From: Alphaproteobacteria bacterium
GTDB lineage: Bacteria > Pseudomonadota > Alphaproteobacteria > UBA7879 > UBA5542
Direction: 5' to 3'
Assembly (NCBI GenBank): GCA_037146715.1
Contig: JBAWWO010000005.1
Coordinates: 1-64,000, forward strand
DNA: 64,000 nucleotides
A program made the position numbers and the translations under genes. Of this stretch, positions 19,363 to 27,854 are shown in pieces. Under the pieces are notes generated by a model, which was given only the letters and a program-made list of their open reading frames with translations, did not search any database and was not told the DNA's origin. The stretch's first letter is position 1. Each line of letters begins with the position of its first letter.

Positions 19363-20232
19363 TTAAGCTTCTCCTCCGCTTGGTTCAGCAGAAGCTGCAA
19401 CTTCTTTTTTCGTGATACCCAAAAATACAGCAAGTTTTTTAAAACCTGAGAATTCTTTCAAGGGGGATTCTAATAAATCTTGAAAAAGGGCATCTAGGCA
19501 AGTTTGGTCAGCTATGCGACTTTTCAGAAAATCAAATTCTTCGTCTTTTAAAATCCAATGGAGGGTGATAGCTGTGCGAGGACCATTTTCAAGAAGCGAC
19601 CAAAAACTGAAATTTTCCTCAACGGGAATAGATCCAACAATCGCAGGGCCTGCAGGGGATGAAACAATCATTTTTTGATCCGCAGGATGAACGGAAATGG
19701 AAAATTTTGGGCTGGCTAAGCGGAAGTCCCCATCAGCATCTGCAATAAACCCATAGAGTTGATGAGATTTGCTATAGATTCCCTCATAAGGTGCATCAGG
19801 ATCCGTCCAATAGTGAGGGCGCATCAAAAGAGCGGCCCCCTTGTTCCAAGGATTATTTTGCACAATCCAAAATAAATCTAGCTGATCCAACTCTTGTTTT
19901 TTTTCTGCTGGGGTTTTTAGCACATCAGGTAATCCCTTTCGAAATTCATTGGGGATTTTAGCATTAAGCAAGATAACAGGAACCCCCAAACCCGTTGTCG
20001 AAATGCTTTTATCATCTTTTTGATCTGTGGGATTATAGGTGTGGATTATGGGCGCTTTTGGAAATTGTAGTTTATACTGAGCAGAGCGCCCATTATGAAA
20101 GTCAAGAGCATCCAGATCTACAGCATCTAAATGGATTTTTTCATAGGGTTCGGAGAAATCTGTTTTTTGAGCTGCATTAGCTTGAAAAACTAGGCATCCC
20201 ATAAGAGATAAAGAAATGAAGACTTTACGCAC
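19363..20232 (-). CDS. Exported protein of unknown function
   Basis: No family was recognised. The 289-residue protein starts at a GTG preceded by a strong GGGAGG six bases upstream. It has a classical signal peptide ending near FQANAA (about 1-21). The mature part contains many aromatic and acidic residues (for example RPHYWTDPDAPYEGIY) and ends in an Ala/Ser/Pro/Gly/Glu tail. The downstream neighbour on the same strand is also exported, suggesting they act together in the envelope. Upstream lies a perfect 3x29-bp tandem repeat shared with the divergent MFS gene. Confidence 0.75.
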   Translation of the reverse strand: MRKVFISLSLMGCLVFQANAAQKTDFSEPYEKIHLDAVDLDALDFHNGRSAQYKLQFPKAPIIHTYNPTDQKDDKSISTTGLGVPVILLNAKIPNEFRKGLPDVLKTPAEKKQELDQLDLFWIVQNNPWNKGAALLMRPHYWTDPDAPYEGIYSKSHQLYGFIADADGDFRLASPKFSISVHPADQKMIVSSPAGPAIVGSIPVEENFSFWSLLENGPRTAITLHWILKDEEFDFLKSRIADQTCLDALFQDLLESPLKEFSGFKKLAVFLGITKKEVAASAEPSGGEA

Positions 20233-20246
20233 GACAACCTCCCCTT

Positions 20247-20333
20247 ATTGGACTGTATCATTATTATTGCTCAGCATTGGACTGTATCATTATTATTGCT
20301 CAGCATTGGACTGTATCATTATTATTGCTCAGC
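20247..20333. repeat. Three perfect 29-bp tandem repeats
   Basis: The unit attggactgtatcattattattgctcagc (29 bases, given here by ends attggactgt and ttgctcagc) occurs at 20247-20275, 20276-20304 and 20305-20333 without mismatches. It fills the region between a GTG-started exported protein (minus) and an MFS transporter (plus). It is not part of a recognised coding sequence. Confidence 0.95.
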
Positions 20334-20422
20334 GCAAATTATTTTGTTATAGCTTCCCCATAAATGAACGATTATTTCGCAAAACTGTGAGATCTTGCAT
20401 TTCTGAGAAAGCGGTTAAAACT

Positions 20423-21664
20423 ATGAATAAATTTATACGAATTTTCTTTATGTGGTTACCTCTGGTAGCTTTTTTCTTTCTGCAGTTTATGTTGCGGGTA
20501 TCCCCCAACGTAATGGCCGACGACATTTTAAATCACTTTGAAATTAATGCGACCAGCTTTGGCTTGCTTATGTCTTTGTACTACATGGGGTATGCTGGCA
20601 TGCAAATTCCTATTGGGTTGTTGCTGGATATGTACGGACCGCGGTACATTGCGGCGGCAGGAGCCTTGCTTTGTGCCCTAGGAGGTATATTGTTTGCCTA
20701 TACGGACGATTGGGTTTTGGCCTTGCTTTCCCGGCTGATGATTGGGATGGGCTCTTCCGCTGCTTTTATCTCAGCTTCTAAAGTCTTGCGCTTGTGGTTT
20801 CCGGAAAAGCATTTTTCTCTTTTTATGGCTTGTACTGTAACAGTTGGCTTGTTAGGAGCTTTTGCGGGCGGAAAACCCACAGCTGAATGGGTCCAACACT
20901 ATGGTTGGCAAAACACCCTATTGTTTATATGCCTTGCCCTATTTTTGATTTCTGTGTTCATTTATGCCTGTGTTCAGAACACACCCCATGATCAGGGAGC
21001 AAAGTTTGAAATTTTAGAAAAAGGATTTTTGAAAAATTTTGGTCGCTTAATGGTCAAAGAAAACATTCTGTGGGTAGCTTTCTTCGGAGCCTTACTAACG
21101 GGCCCTCTATGCGCCTTTGCGGATGTTTGGGGTGTGTCTTATTTAGTTCATGTCTATGGACTGACAAAACCAGATGCGGCGGAAGCGTGCTCGATGATCT
21201 ATGTGGGCATGGCAACGGGCGGGCCTGTCTTGGCTATTTTGGGCACTCAACGTGATTTATACAGAAAAATCATTGCTCTGTCTGGCGCAATAATGGCCTT
21301 GGCCCTGTTAATGATTATGTTTATCAACTTTTCTTACCCTGCTTTAGTGACATTCCTTTTTGTTGTGGGTATTTTCTGTTCCTATCAAATTCTAGTCTTT
21401 GCCTTAGTCACCGCGAACATCCCGAAAAAACTCAGCGGAGTTATGGTGGGGTCTGTTAATACCATTAATATGCTCAGTGGGCTTGTTTATCTGCCTATCA
21501 TTGGATTCTTGTTAGATATGTGTTGGGAGGGAGCCCTGGTGAATGAGGTACGTATCTACTCTCCTTTTGCCTATAAAATTGCCTTTTCTACGATTATTAT
21601 AGGCTTAATCATTGGCGCCTGTGGGTTTGTATTTTTAGATCGCCTTAAAAAGAAAGAAGCTTAG
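20423..21664 (+). CDS. Major facilitator superfamily transporter
   Basis: This is a 413-residue membrane protein with about twelve predicted helices. The MFS loop signature is visible as GLLLDMYGPRY after helix 2. I start it at the ATG at 20423 (MNKFIRIFFMWL), because the frame upstream runs through the 29-bp tandem repeats and has no protein-like character. Substrate cannot be read from sequence. Related proteins occur widely in intracellular bacteria such as Legionella and Coxiella, from memory. It stands alone, with tRNA-Leu downstream. Confidence 0.88.
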   Translation: MNKFIRIFFMWLPLVAFFFLQFMLRVSPNVMADDILNHFEINATSFGLLMSLYYMGYAGMQIPIGLLLDMYGPRYIAAAGALLCALGGILFAYTDDWVLALLSRLMIGMGSSAAFISASKVLRLWFPEKHFSLFMACTVTVGLLGAFAGGKPTAEWVQHYGWQNTLLFICLALFLISVFIYACVQNTPHDQGAKFEILEKGFLKNFGRLMVKENILWVAFFGALLTGPLCAFADVWGVSYLVHVYGLTKPDAAEACSMIYVGMATGGPVLAILGTQRDLYRKIIALSGAIMALALLMIMFINFSYPALVTFLFVVGIFCSYQILVFALVTANIPKKLSGVMVGSVNTINMLSGLVYLPIIGFLLDMCWEGALVNEVRIYSPFAYKIAFSTIIIGLIIGACGFVFLDRLKKKEA

Positions 21665-21682
21665 AAATTTTCTTTGATTCAC

Positions 21683-21711
21683 TTGATATCTGATCTAACA
21701 TCTGATATTCA
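21683..21711 (+). promoter_or_regulatory. Probable tRNA-Leu promoter
   Basis: TTGATA (21683-21688), a 17-base spacer and TATTCA (21706-21711) lie 18 bases before the tRNA 5' end. Position and spacing fit a tRNA promoter. Confidence 0.45.
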
Positions 21712-21729
21712 AATCTTACTAGAAAACAG

Positions 21730-21816
21730 GCGGTCGTGGCGAAATTGGTAGACGCGCAGCGTTGAGGTCGCTGTGGTGGAAACACTGTGGAAGTTCGAGT
21801 CTTCTCGACCGCACCA
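21730..21816 (+). tRNA. tRNA-Leu (GAG)
   Basis: The 87-base gene has acceptor GCGGTCG pairing with CGACCGC, encoded CCA, anticodon loop TTGAGGT with anticodon GAG, and the long variable arm of class II tRNAs (tggtggaaacactgtgg). The T loop is TTCGAGT. All features fit tRNA-Leu. Confidence 0.95.
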
Positions 21817-21906
21817 GTTTTTTATTAAATATATACTTTGGGAAATAATATAGGTAAAATACACGCATGACAGGCAGCTTTTGGGCTGAGCCAGGAAAGG
21901 AAAGAC

Positions 21907-23310
21907 ATGGGAAAAATAATCGACGCCCCAGAACACCCTGAATTTGCAAGCTTAGCTCTGGCTGAAAACTTTGCCCAAATCTCTGATCGGCTTTTTGATC
22001 AAATCCAAGACCTTGTTCAAAGGAACAAAAAAGATCCTCTTATTGAGGTTATTAAAGATGTTGATCCTGCTGACTTGGCCAGTGTTTTAGAGAACTTAGA
22101 TCTGGATGATCTGAAAAATTTTATCCGTCTTTCCAATATTAGCTTCCATTTTGACGTTCTGTTAGAGCTTTCTGATCATCGCCGTCAAGCCATGGTTCAG
22201 ATGATTGGCATCAAAACCTTGGCCAAGCGCCTGCATGAACTGGATAGTGATGACGCTTTCTGCTTGATTGACGAGCTGACGGCTAAACAGCGTCATGCCA
22301 TTTTAGCCATGATTCCCGCTGCGGCACGCGCCAGCTTTGAAATTGTTTCTGCCTATCCAGAAGACAGCGCTGCCCGTCTGATGCAACAGGAGCTTGTGGC
22401 CGTTCCCTCCTTTTGGAAAGTGGGGGATTTGTTGAAACATTTTCAAAAAGAAAAGCTGCTGCCCGATCATTTTTATGAAGTTTACATTATTAATCCCAAA
22501 TATAAAATTTTGGGAAGCGTGACCCTTGATAAGCTACTGCAACACAGCAGCAGCATGCCCCTGAAAGACATTATGAAGCAGGATATTAAAAAAATATCCG
22601 CTAGCCTTGGCCAGGAAGAGGTTGTGTATTTGTTTCGTCGCTATCACTTGGTTTCGGCCCCCGTTGAAGATGAATCAGGATCTATTATCGGCATGATTAC
22701 AGGGGATGACGTGGCAGAAGCCATGGCGGAAGAAGCAGAAAAAGACATCTTTCAGATCACGGGTGTGGGTGAAACGGATTTGACGGCGCCCCTTTTGGTG
22801 ACTTCAAGTCGGCGCATGGGGTGGCTGATCGTCAGCTTGATTAATGCTCTGATTGCGGCTTTTGTCATTAACCACTATCAGGCAACGATTGAACAGATTC
22901 CCTCTCTCGCCGCCCTAATGACCATTGTGGCAGCCATGGGAAGTGCTGCAGGAACTCAAGTTGTAACCGTCACTATTCGAACTTTTGCCACACGGCTTTT
23001 CCAGACCATTAACCCCTGGAAAATGTTTGCGAAAGAGCTTTCTATTGCAATCACAAATTCTTTGTTTTTTTCTGTGGTTTTAAGTCTGATTGTGTTGTTG
23101 TGGCTAGGGGATGTGAAGATGGCTTTGATTTTGCCTGCATCCTTGATTTTTAATATGTGTTGGGCCGCTTTTGGGGGGGTTTTGTTCCCATTCTTCATTG
23201 CCCGATTTGGTCTTGATCCAGCCTTAAGCTCTGGCCCTTTGCTGGGCGCTACCACAGATATTTTAGGGTTTGCCTCATTCCTGTGGCTGGCCCATATGTT
23301 TATTATTTAG
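21907..23310 (+). CDS. mgtE: Magnesium transporter MgtE
   Basis: MgtE is a magnesium channel of the inner membrane gated by cytoplasmic Mg2+. The 467-residue protein has the superhelical N domain (about 30-150), two CBS domains (about 155-285) and a five-helix membrane domain (about 300-467) with the pore signature AAMGSAAGTQVV. Length is normal. The ATG is preceded by GGAAAGGAAAG. The 90-base leader after tRNA-Leu has a small CAGC/GCTG hairpin but no recognised riboswitch. It ends eleven bases before the thiolase start. Confidence 0.95.
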   Translation: MGKIIDAPEHPEFASLALAENFAQISDRLFDQIQDLVQRNKKDPLIEVIKDVDPADLASVLENLDLDDLKNFIRLSNISFHFDVLLELSDHRRQAMVQMIGIKTLAKRLHELDSDDAFCLIDELTAKQRHAILAMIPAAARASFEIVSAYPEDSAARLMQQELVAVPSFWKVGDLLKHFQKEKLLPDHFYEVYIINPKYKILGSVTLDKLLQHSSSMPLKDIMKQDIKKISASLGQEEVVYLFRRYHLVSAPVEDESGSIIGMITGDDVAEAMAEEAEKDIFQITGVGETDLTAPLLVTSSRRMGWLIVSLINALIAAFVINHYQATIEQIPSLAALMTIVAAMGSAAGTQVVTVTIRTFATRLFQTINPWKMFAKELSIAITNSLFFSVVLSLIVLLWLGDVKMALILPASLIFNMCWAAFGGVLFPFFIARFGLDPALSSGPLLGATTDILGFASFLWLAHMFII

Positions 23311-23320
23311 GAGTTTTTTT

Positions 23321-24502
23321 ATGCCCAAAGATTCAATCATTATTATTGAGGGGGTACGCACACCCCTGGGGTCCTTTCAGGGCAACCTTTCCCGTCTATC
23401 GGCTGTAGAGCTGGGGACCGTAGCTACCCGCAGCTTGTTAGCCCTGACGAACGTGGATACAAAAGAAATTGATGAAGTGATTATGGGGTGTGTTCTTCCT
23501 GCAGGATTAGGCCAAGCTCCTGCCCGCCAAGTTGCCTTAAAGTCTGGACTGCCCGAAGGTGTTGCGGCCACAACTGTCAATAAAGTTTGTGGGTCAGGCA
23601 TGCGAGCCATGATTATAGGCATGAGCCAACTGATGGCCGGTCACAGCAAACTGCTTTTGACGGGGGGGATGGAAAGCATGTCAAACGCCCCTTTGCTGAA
23701 ACGACGCCCAGCCAAGGGGGAACAACCTGTGGCAGAGCATTATGCAGACCATTTGTTTTTGGATGGCCTAGAAGATGCCTACTCAAAAGGAACTCTGATG
23801 GGAATGTTTGCAGAAGCAACATCAAAGCATTATGGGTTTACGCGGGCCGAACAAGATGCTTATGCAACCGAATCTGTGCGCCGCGCAAAGCAAGCCACCG
23901 CAGAAAAATGGTTTGAACGAGAAATTGCCTCCGTTGTCATTAAAACACCCACAGAAACAGTAGAGGTGACTGAGGATGGGACTTTGGATCGCGCAAAAAT
24001 TGAAAAAATCCCCTTACTAAAACCAGCTTTTGGAGAAAATGGAACTATTACGGCGGCAAGCTCTAGCGGCATATCCGATGGAGCAGCAGTGCTAATGATC
24101 AGCACAGAAAGCCATGCCAAAGCACTGGGATTAGCCGCACGAGCAAAAATTGTGGGCTTTAGCCACCATGCTCATGAATCAAAATGGTTCGCCACGGCAC
24201 CCATCCACGCCATTCAGAAGTTGCTTGAAAAAACAGGATGGTCTAAAGACTCGGTAGACGCCTTTGAAATTAACGAGGCCTTTGCCGTAGTTGCTATGGT
24301 GGCCATAAAAGACTTGAAGCTTGACCCTGCGAAAGTGAACATTCATGGAGGGGCTTGCGCTTTGGGGCACCCCATCGGCGCCTCAGGGGCCCGCATTGTG
24401 GTTACTTTGCTGAATGTTCTGGAACGCACGGGCGGAAAGCGCGGCATCGCGGCCATCTGCATCGGCGGAGGAGAAGCCCTGGCTGTTGCAATTGAGGTGT
24501 AA
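23321..24502 (+). CDS. Acetyl-CoA acetyltransferase (thiolase)
   Basis: Thiolases of this type condense two acetyl-CoA into acetoacetyl-CoA or run the reverse. I start at the ATG at 23321, with TAGGAG eight bases upstream, giving 393 residues. The catalytic triad is visible: Cys90 in NKVCGSGMRAM, His350 in GGACALGHPIGASGAR and Cys380 in CIGGGEA. Biosynthetic (phaA/atoB-type) assignment follows from length and motifs. No phaB, phaC or mevalonate genes adjoin it, so the pathway is open; candidates are polyhydroxybutyrate, ketone-body use or acetoacetyl-CoA for isoprenoids. Confidence 0.93.
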   Translation: MPKDSIIIIEGVRTPLGSFQGNLSRLSAVELGTVATRSLLALTNVDTKEIDEVIMGCVLPAGLGQAPARQVALKSGLPEGVAATTVNKVCGSGMRAMIIGMSQLMAGHSKLLLTGGMESMSNAPLLKRRPAKGEQPVAEHYADHLFLDGLEDAYSKGTLMGMFAEATSKHYGFTRAEQDAYATESVRRAKQATAEKWFEREIASVVIKTPTETVEVTEDGTLDRAKIEKIPLLKPAFGENGTITAASSSGISDGAAVLMISTESHAKALGLAARAKIVGFSHHAHESKWFATAPIHAIQKLLEKTGWSKDSVDAFEINEAFAVVAMVAIKDLKLDPAKVNIHGGACALGHPIGASGARIVVTLLNVLERTGGKRGIAAICIGGGEALAVAIEV

Positions 24503-24680
24503 CCCACCCATGACAAAGGTGGCCCTCAACTTAACGCCTAGAAAGTTACTGTGGAACGGTTCTGTGTTTATGAGGTCAGCTCTACTACCCTTTGGACAAG
24601 GAAGTTTTATTCTGCAGACGCTCCGGTCATATCAGATGCTGACTCTTTGCAACTGTCTTGAATCTGTGCAGCGTCTCCTC
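24503..24680. other. Noncoding stretch behind the thiolase gene
   Basis: I see no credible gene here. A CCACC/GGTGG inverted repeat lies just after the thiolase stop, without a T-run. Together with the small ORF and the GC-rich repeat that follow, it makes up a 449-base gap before the GT9 gene. Confidence 0.5.
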
Positions 24681-24833
24681 CTACTGCTGATAAGGTTTCC
24701 ATCGTTTTTCTTTATACTTATCTTGAGACGCACTGCGCTTTTCCCTAAACTCTTTCAAAAGAACAGGATTCTCCTTCATCTTTTCCCTATATGTCTTTGC
24801 AACACCCTGCCTCTGGTCTTTAGTCAGTTTCAT
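24681..24833 (-). CDS. Possible small highly charged protein (50 aa)
   Basis: A minus-strand ATG-to-TAG frame encodes 50 residues starting MKLTKDQRQGVAKTYREKM and rich in Lys, Arg and Glu (about half the residues are charged). The pattern suggests a single amphipathic or coiled helix. The frame stays open upstream of the ATG through NWLSSVNTKEN. No known family was recognised; a weak AAAGA precedes the ATG. It is the only protein-like signal in a 449-base gap, so it could be a real small protein or the end of a decayed gene. Confidence 0.35.
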   Translation of the reverse strand: MKLTKDQRQGVAKTYREKMKENPVLLKEFREKRSASQDKYKEKRWKPYQQ

Positions 24834-24892
24834 ATTTTCTTTAGTGTTGACTGAAGAAAGCCAATTGCATACCTTTTGTTATAGAGAAAATA

Positions 24893-24930
24893 AGCTGGAT
24901 CGCCACGCCCCTGTGGGGCTCGCGAAGACG
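24893..24930. repeat. Dispersed GC-rich palindromic repeat, copy 1
   Basis: The 38-base segment begins agctggatcgcc and contains the hairpin GCCCC-tgt-GGGGC. It aligns without gaps with 43036-43073. Such intergenic repeats, typically agctggatc...GCCCC...GGGG...atgacg, are common in intracellular alpha- and gammaproteobacteria. Confidence 0.7.
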
Positions 24931-24951
24931 CTGAATGGAAAGTAAAATAAC

Positions 24952-25884
24952 ATGACCCAAGAAAACATCCTTGTGATACAACCCTTACCTGGTCTAGGAG
25001 ATCTGGCCTGGTTTCACGAGCACATGACGGCCATAGCAGACCGGGCGTCAGATAAAAAGATCACCTTACTGACAAAGCCGGCAATCGCCCCCCAGATTTT
25101 TCAAGGGTCACCCTATATTAAAGAAGTCTTGGTAGCGAAAAAAACGAGTCTTTTCAGTCTGGTTCGCTTACTGAAATCTAGATCTTTCACAGAAGTGTGG
25201 ATTTTACACCACAGCTGGCGATATACGATTGCCTGCAAACTGGCTGGCATTAAGGTTGTTTACGGCTATGGGCGCCATTTAGGGCATTTCTTTTTACAAA
25301 ACCCTCGCTTGACCAGACACGAGTTTCATTCTCACCCCATTAAGAGAGCAGACCATTTAATTCAGAAGCATGGCTTAAAGCCTACAGGAAATTTGTTCCA
25401 AGCAAATAAGAACGAGATGGAAACAATAGAAGAACGTTTAGGGGGTTTTCCAAAGCCTTGGATCGCCCTGGGCATTGGAGGAAGTGAGTCTTTTAAGAAG
25501 TGGCCTCTAGAATCTTTTGCCAGCCTTGCCAGATACTTAGAAGACTATGGCACTGTGTTTGTATTTGCGGGAAAACAAGAGGAAGAGGAGGCTAAGCTGA
25601 TTGCCCAGCTGGGGGTCGTTAATCTGACTTCAAGAATTATCCCCCTCACCCACCTTTCCATCCAAGAATCCCTGGGATTTTTAAGTTTATGCGATTTGTT
25701 TGTGGGCAATGACACGGGCATGCTGAACTTTGCGGCAATCCTTGGAAAACCGAGCGTTGGGTTGTTTCTGAAAACTCCCTCTTTAAATTACAAAGAAAAT
25801 ATGTATCCTTTGGTCACAGATTCCAAAGGAAAAATTGACCCCAAAACCGTCATTGGCCTTCTGAAATCAAAAAAACTTATCTAG
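24952..25884 (+). CDS. Glycosyltransferase family 9 (heptosyltransferase-like)
   Basis: Family 9 enzymes add heptose or related sugars to lipopolysaccharide cores on the cytoplasmic face. The 310-residue protein has the N-terminal PLPGLGDLAWF, the mid-region GSESFKKWPLESFASLARY and the C-terminal nucleotide-sugar motif VGNDTGMLNFAA, all typical of GT9/WaaF-like proteins. Whether the donor is ADP-heptose cannot be decided from sequence. It stands alone between a dispersed repeat and aspS. It fits with kdsB and the lpx genes elsewhere in the window. Confidence 0.85.
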   Translation: MTQENILVIQPLPGLGDLAWFHEHMTAIADRASDKKITLLTKPAIAPQIFQGSPYIKEVLVAKKTSLFSLVRLLKSRSFTEVWILHHSWRYTIACKLAGIKVVYGYGRHLGHFFLQNPRLTRHEFHSHPIKRADHLIQKHGLKPTGNLFQANKNEMETIEERLGGFPKPWIALGIGGSESFKKWPLESFASLARYLEDYGTVFVFAGKQEEEEAKLIAQLGVVNLTSRIIPLTHLSIQESLGFLSLCDLFVGNDTGMLNFAAILGKPSVGLFLKTPSLNYKENMYPLVTDSKGKIDPKTVIGLLKSKKLI

Positions 25885-25926
25885 ATTTTGCAAAAATACT
25901 TGCAACTTGAGAGCGGCTGCCTATTA

Positions 25927-26032
25927 TATAGCTAGATTACTTTAAAAGGATACGAGGCACGAGGAGCGACGCCTAGTAAATCTAGGTTAGCGACGAGTAA
26001 CGATGTACTCCTTTTATAAGGAATCAGCTATA
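25927..26032. repeat. Palindromic repeat element, about 106 bp
   Basis: The outer arms tatagctagattactttaaa and the reverse complement of the right end (aatcagctata preceded by ccttttataagg) form a long imperfect inverted repeat. The centre holds a perfect CCTAG-taaat-CTAGG hairpin flanked by gcgacg copies. A shortened copy lies at 50351-50426. It precedes aspS and lies outside any recognised gene. Confidence 0.75.
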
Positions 26033-26060
26033 GCTGTAGAAAGTTTAAAGAAGGAAATTT

Positions 26061-27854
26061 ATGCACCCTTATCGCACCCATACTTGTGGAGAGCTCAATA
26101 CGACTCATATCAATGAAGTTGTTCGTCTATCTGGCTGGATTCATTGCAAACGTGATCACGGCAATCTGCTGTTTGTTGACTTGCGCGACCACTACGGGTT
26201 GATTCAATGCGTCATTGACCAATCGAACGTTCTGTTCAATATCGCAGAAAAAGCACCCTTAGAAAGTGTGATTACTCTGACGGGAAAGGTCATTGCCCGC
26301 ACCCCTGAAACGGTGAATCCTCAGCTCCCTACGGGGCAAATTGAGGTGCATATGCTTAGCATCCATGTGGAATCTGCCGCGGCTATGCTTCCTTTGCAGG
26401 TCAACAGCGCTGCCGACACATCGGAAGAGCTGCGCCTGAAATACCGTTTCTTAGATTTACGGCGTCAAAAGTTGCACAGAAACATTGTATTGCGAAACCA
26501 GATTATTGCGAGCATTCGCCAGCGTATGATCAAATCAGGGTTTATGGAGTTCCAAACGCCTATTCTAACGGCTAGTTCTCCTGAAGGAGCACGGGACTAT
26601 TTGGTGCCCAGCCGTTTACATCCTGGAAAATTTTATGCCCTTCCCCAGGCTCCCCAACAGTTTAAACAATTATTGATGATTTCTGGGTTTGACCGGTATT
26701 TCCAAATCGCCCCATGCTTCCGGGATGAAGATGCCCGAGCAGATAGATCCCCCGGCGAATTTTATCAACTGGACATGGAAATGTCTTTCGTCACGCAAGA
26801 AGATGTTTTTCAAGCCATTGAACCCGTCTTGCATGGATTGTTTGAAGAATTTAAAGACAAAAAAACCGTTTCCCCCTCCCCTTTTCCAAGAATCACCTAT
26901 GATGATGCCATGTTGCTTTATGGGTCTGACAAACCAGACCTAAGAAATCCCTTGCTGATTTCTGATGTAAGCGCTGTTTTTAAAGATTCCGGGTTTTCCA
27001 TTTTTGCGAATAATGTTAAAAAGGGACAAGTGGTACGCGCCATTCCCGCCCCTAATGCGGCCAACCAACCCCGCAGCTTCTTTGACAAACTAAACGGTTG
27101 GGCCCAAGAACAAGGCGCACCAGGACTTGGATATATTACCTTTCAAAATAACGAAGCTAAAGGCCCCATTGCCAAGTTTTTAAACCCAGAACAACTGAAA
27201 TTGTTGAAAGAACTGGCTAACTTAAAAGATAATGATTCTGTCTTTTTTGTGTGCTCACCTTTAAAAGCGGCCCAAAAGCTCTCTTCTCTAGCCCGCCATA
27301 AAATAGCAGAAGAACTTGACTTAGTTAAGAAAGATGCCTTTGAGTTCTGCTGGGTTATTGACTTTCCCATGTATGAAATAGATGAAAAAACGGGACTGGT
27401 TGAATTTAGCCACAATCCTTTCTCTATGCCTCAAGGAGGGCTAGGCGCCTTGATGAACAAGGATCCTTTAACCATAAAAGCCTTCCAATATGACATCGTG
27501 TGTAACGGAATTGAGTTGTGCAGTGGTGCCATCAGAAACCATCTTCCTGATGTGATGGAAAAAGCCTTTGCTATTGCGGGATATTCCCGCAAAGACATGG
27601 AAGAAAAATTCGGCGGCATGTTGAAAGCCTTGACCTATGGTGCCCCACCCCATGGGGGCTGTGCCCCAGGCATTGACCGAATGGTTATGCTTCTGGCAGA
27701 TGAACCCAATATTCGAGAAGTTATTGCTTTCCCCATGACTCAACAGGCGGAAGACCTATTGATGGGTGCCCCAGCTGTTGTTTCAAAAAAACAATTAGAG
27801 GAAGTTCACATTCGTATTGTTGAACCCCCTCAGAAAACAAGGAAAGATATCTAA
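26061..27854 (+). CDS. aspS: Aspartate--tRNA ligase
   Basis: AspRS charges tRNA-Asp with aspartate. The 597-residue bacterial-type enzyme has an N-terminal OB fold (about 1-105), class II motif 2 ([20 protein letters not shown]), the GAD insertion and motif 3 ([11 protein letters not shown]). In the OB fold, KRDHG has His where discriminating enzymes have Leu, by my visual alignment; His there is associated with non-discriminating AspRS that also charges tRNA-Asn, as in many alphaproteobacteria with GatCAB. The stop overlaps the start of the following MFS gene by one base. Confidence 0.96.
   Translation: MHPYRTHTCGELNTTHINEVVRLSGWIHCKRDHGNLLFVDLRDHYGLIQCVIDQSNVLFNIAEKAPLESVITLTGKVIARTPETVNPQLPTGQIEVHMLSIHVESAAAMLPLQVNSAADTSEELRLKYRFLDLRRQKLHRNIVLRNQIIASIRQRMIKSGFMEFQTPILTASSPEGARDYLVPSRLHPGKFYALPQAPQQFKQLLMISGFDRYFQIAPCFRDEDARADRSPGEFYQLDMEMSFVTQEDVFQAIEPVLHGLFEEFKDKKTVSPSPFPRITYDDAMLLYGSDKPDLRNPLLISDVSAVFKDSGFSIFANNVKKGQVVRAIPAPNAANQPRSFFDKLNGWAQEQGAPGLGYITFQNNEAKGPIAKFLNPEQLKLLKELANLKDNDSVFFVCSPLKAAQKLSSLARHKIAEELDLVKKDAFEFCWVIDFPMYEIDEKTGLVEFSHNPFSMPQGGLGALMNKDPLTIKAFQYDIVCNGIELCSGAIRNHLPDVMEKAFAIAGYSRKDMEEKFGGMLKALTYGAPPHGGCAPGIDRMVMLLADEPNIREVIAFPMTQQAEDLLMGAPAVVSKKQLEEVHIRIVEPPQKTRKDI

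Noticed and set aside
20247-20333. CRISPR array
   Set aside because: The 29-bp units are directly adjacent with no spacers.
20216-20422. N-terminal extension of the MFS gene through the tandem repeats
   Set aside because: The 69 extra residues come from the 29-bp repeats and overlap the start of the opposite-strand gene; the ATG at 20423 begins a typical MFS helix 1.
21817-21906. Mg2+ riboswitch before mgtE
   Set aside because: The leader is short and shows only a four-base stem; no M-box features.
24414-24854. 146-residue plus-strand frame behind the thiolase
   Set aside because: It begins inside the thiolase gene in another frame and is Leu/Phe-rich from reading the complement of a charged ORF; no family features.
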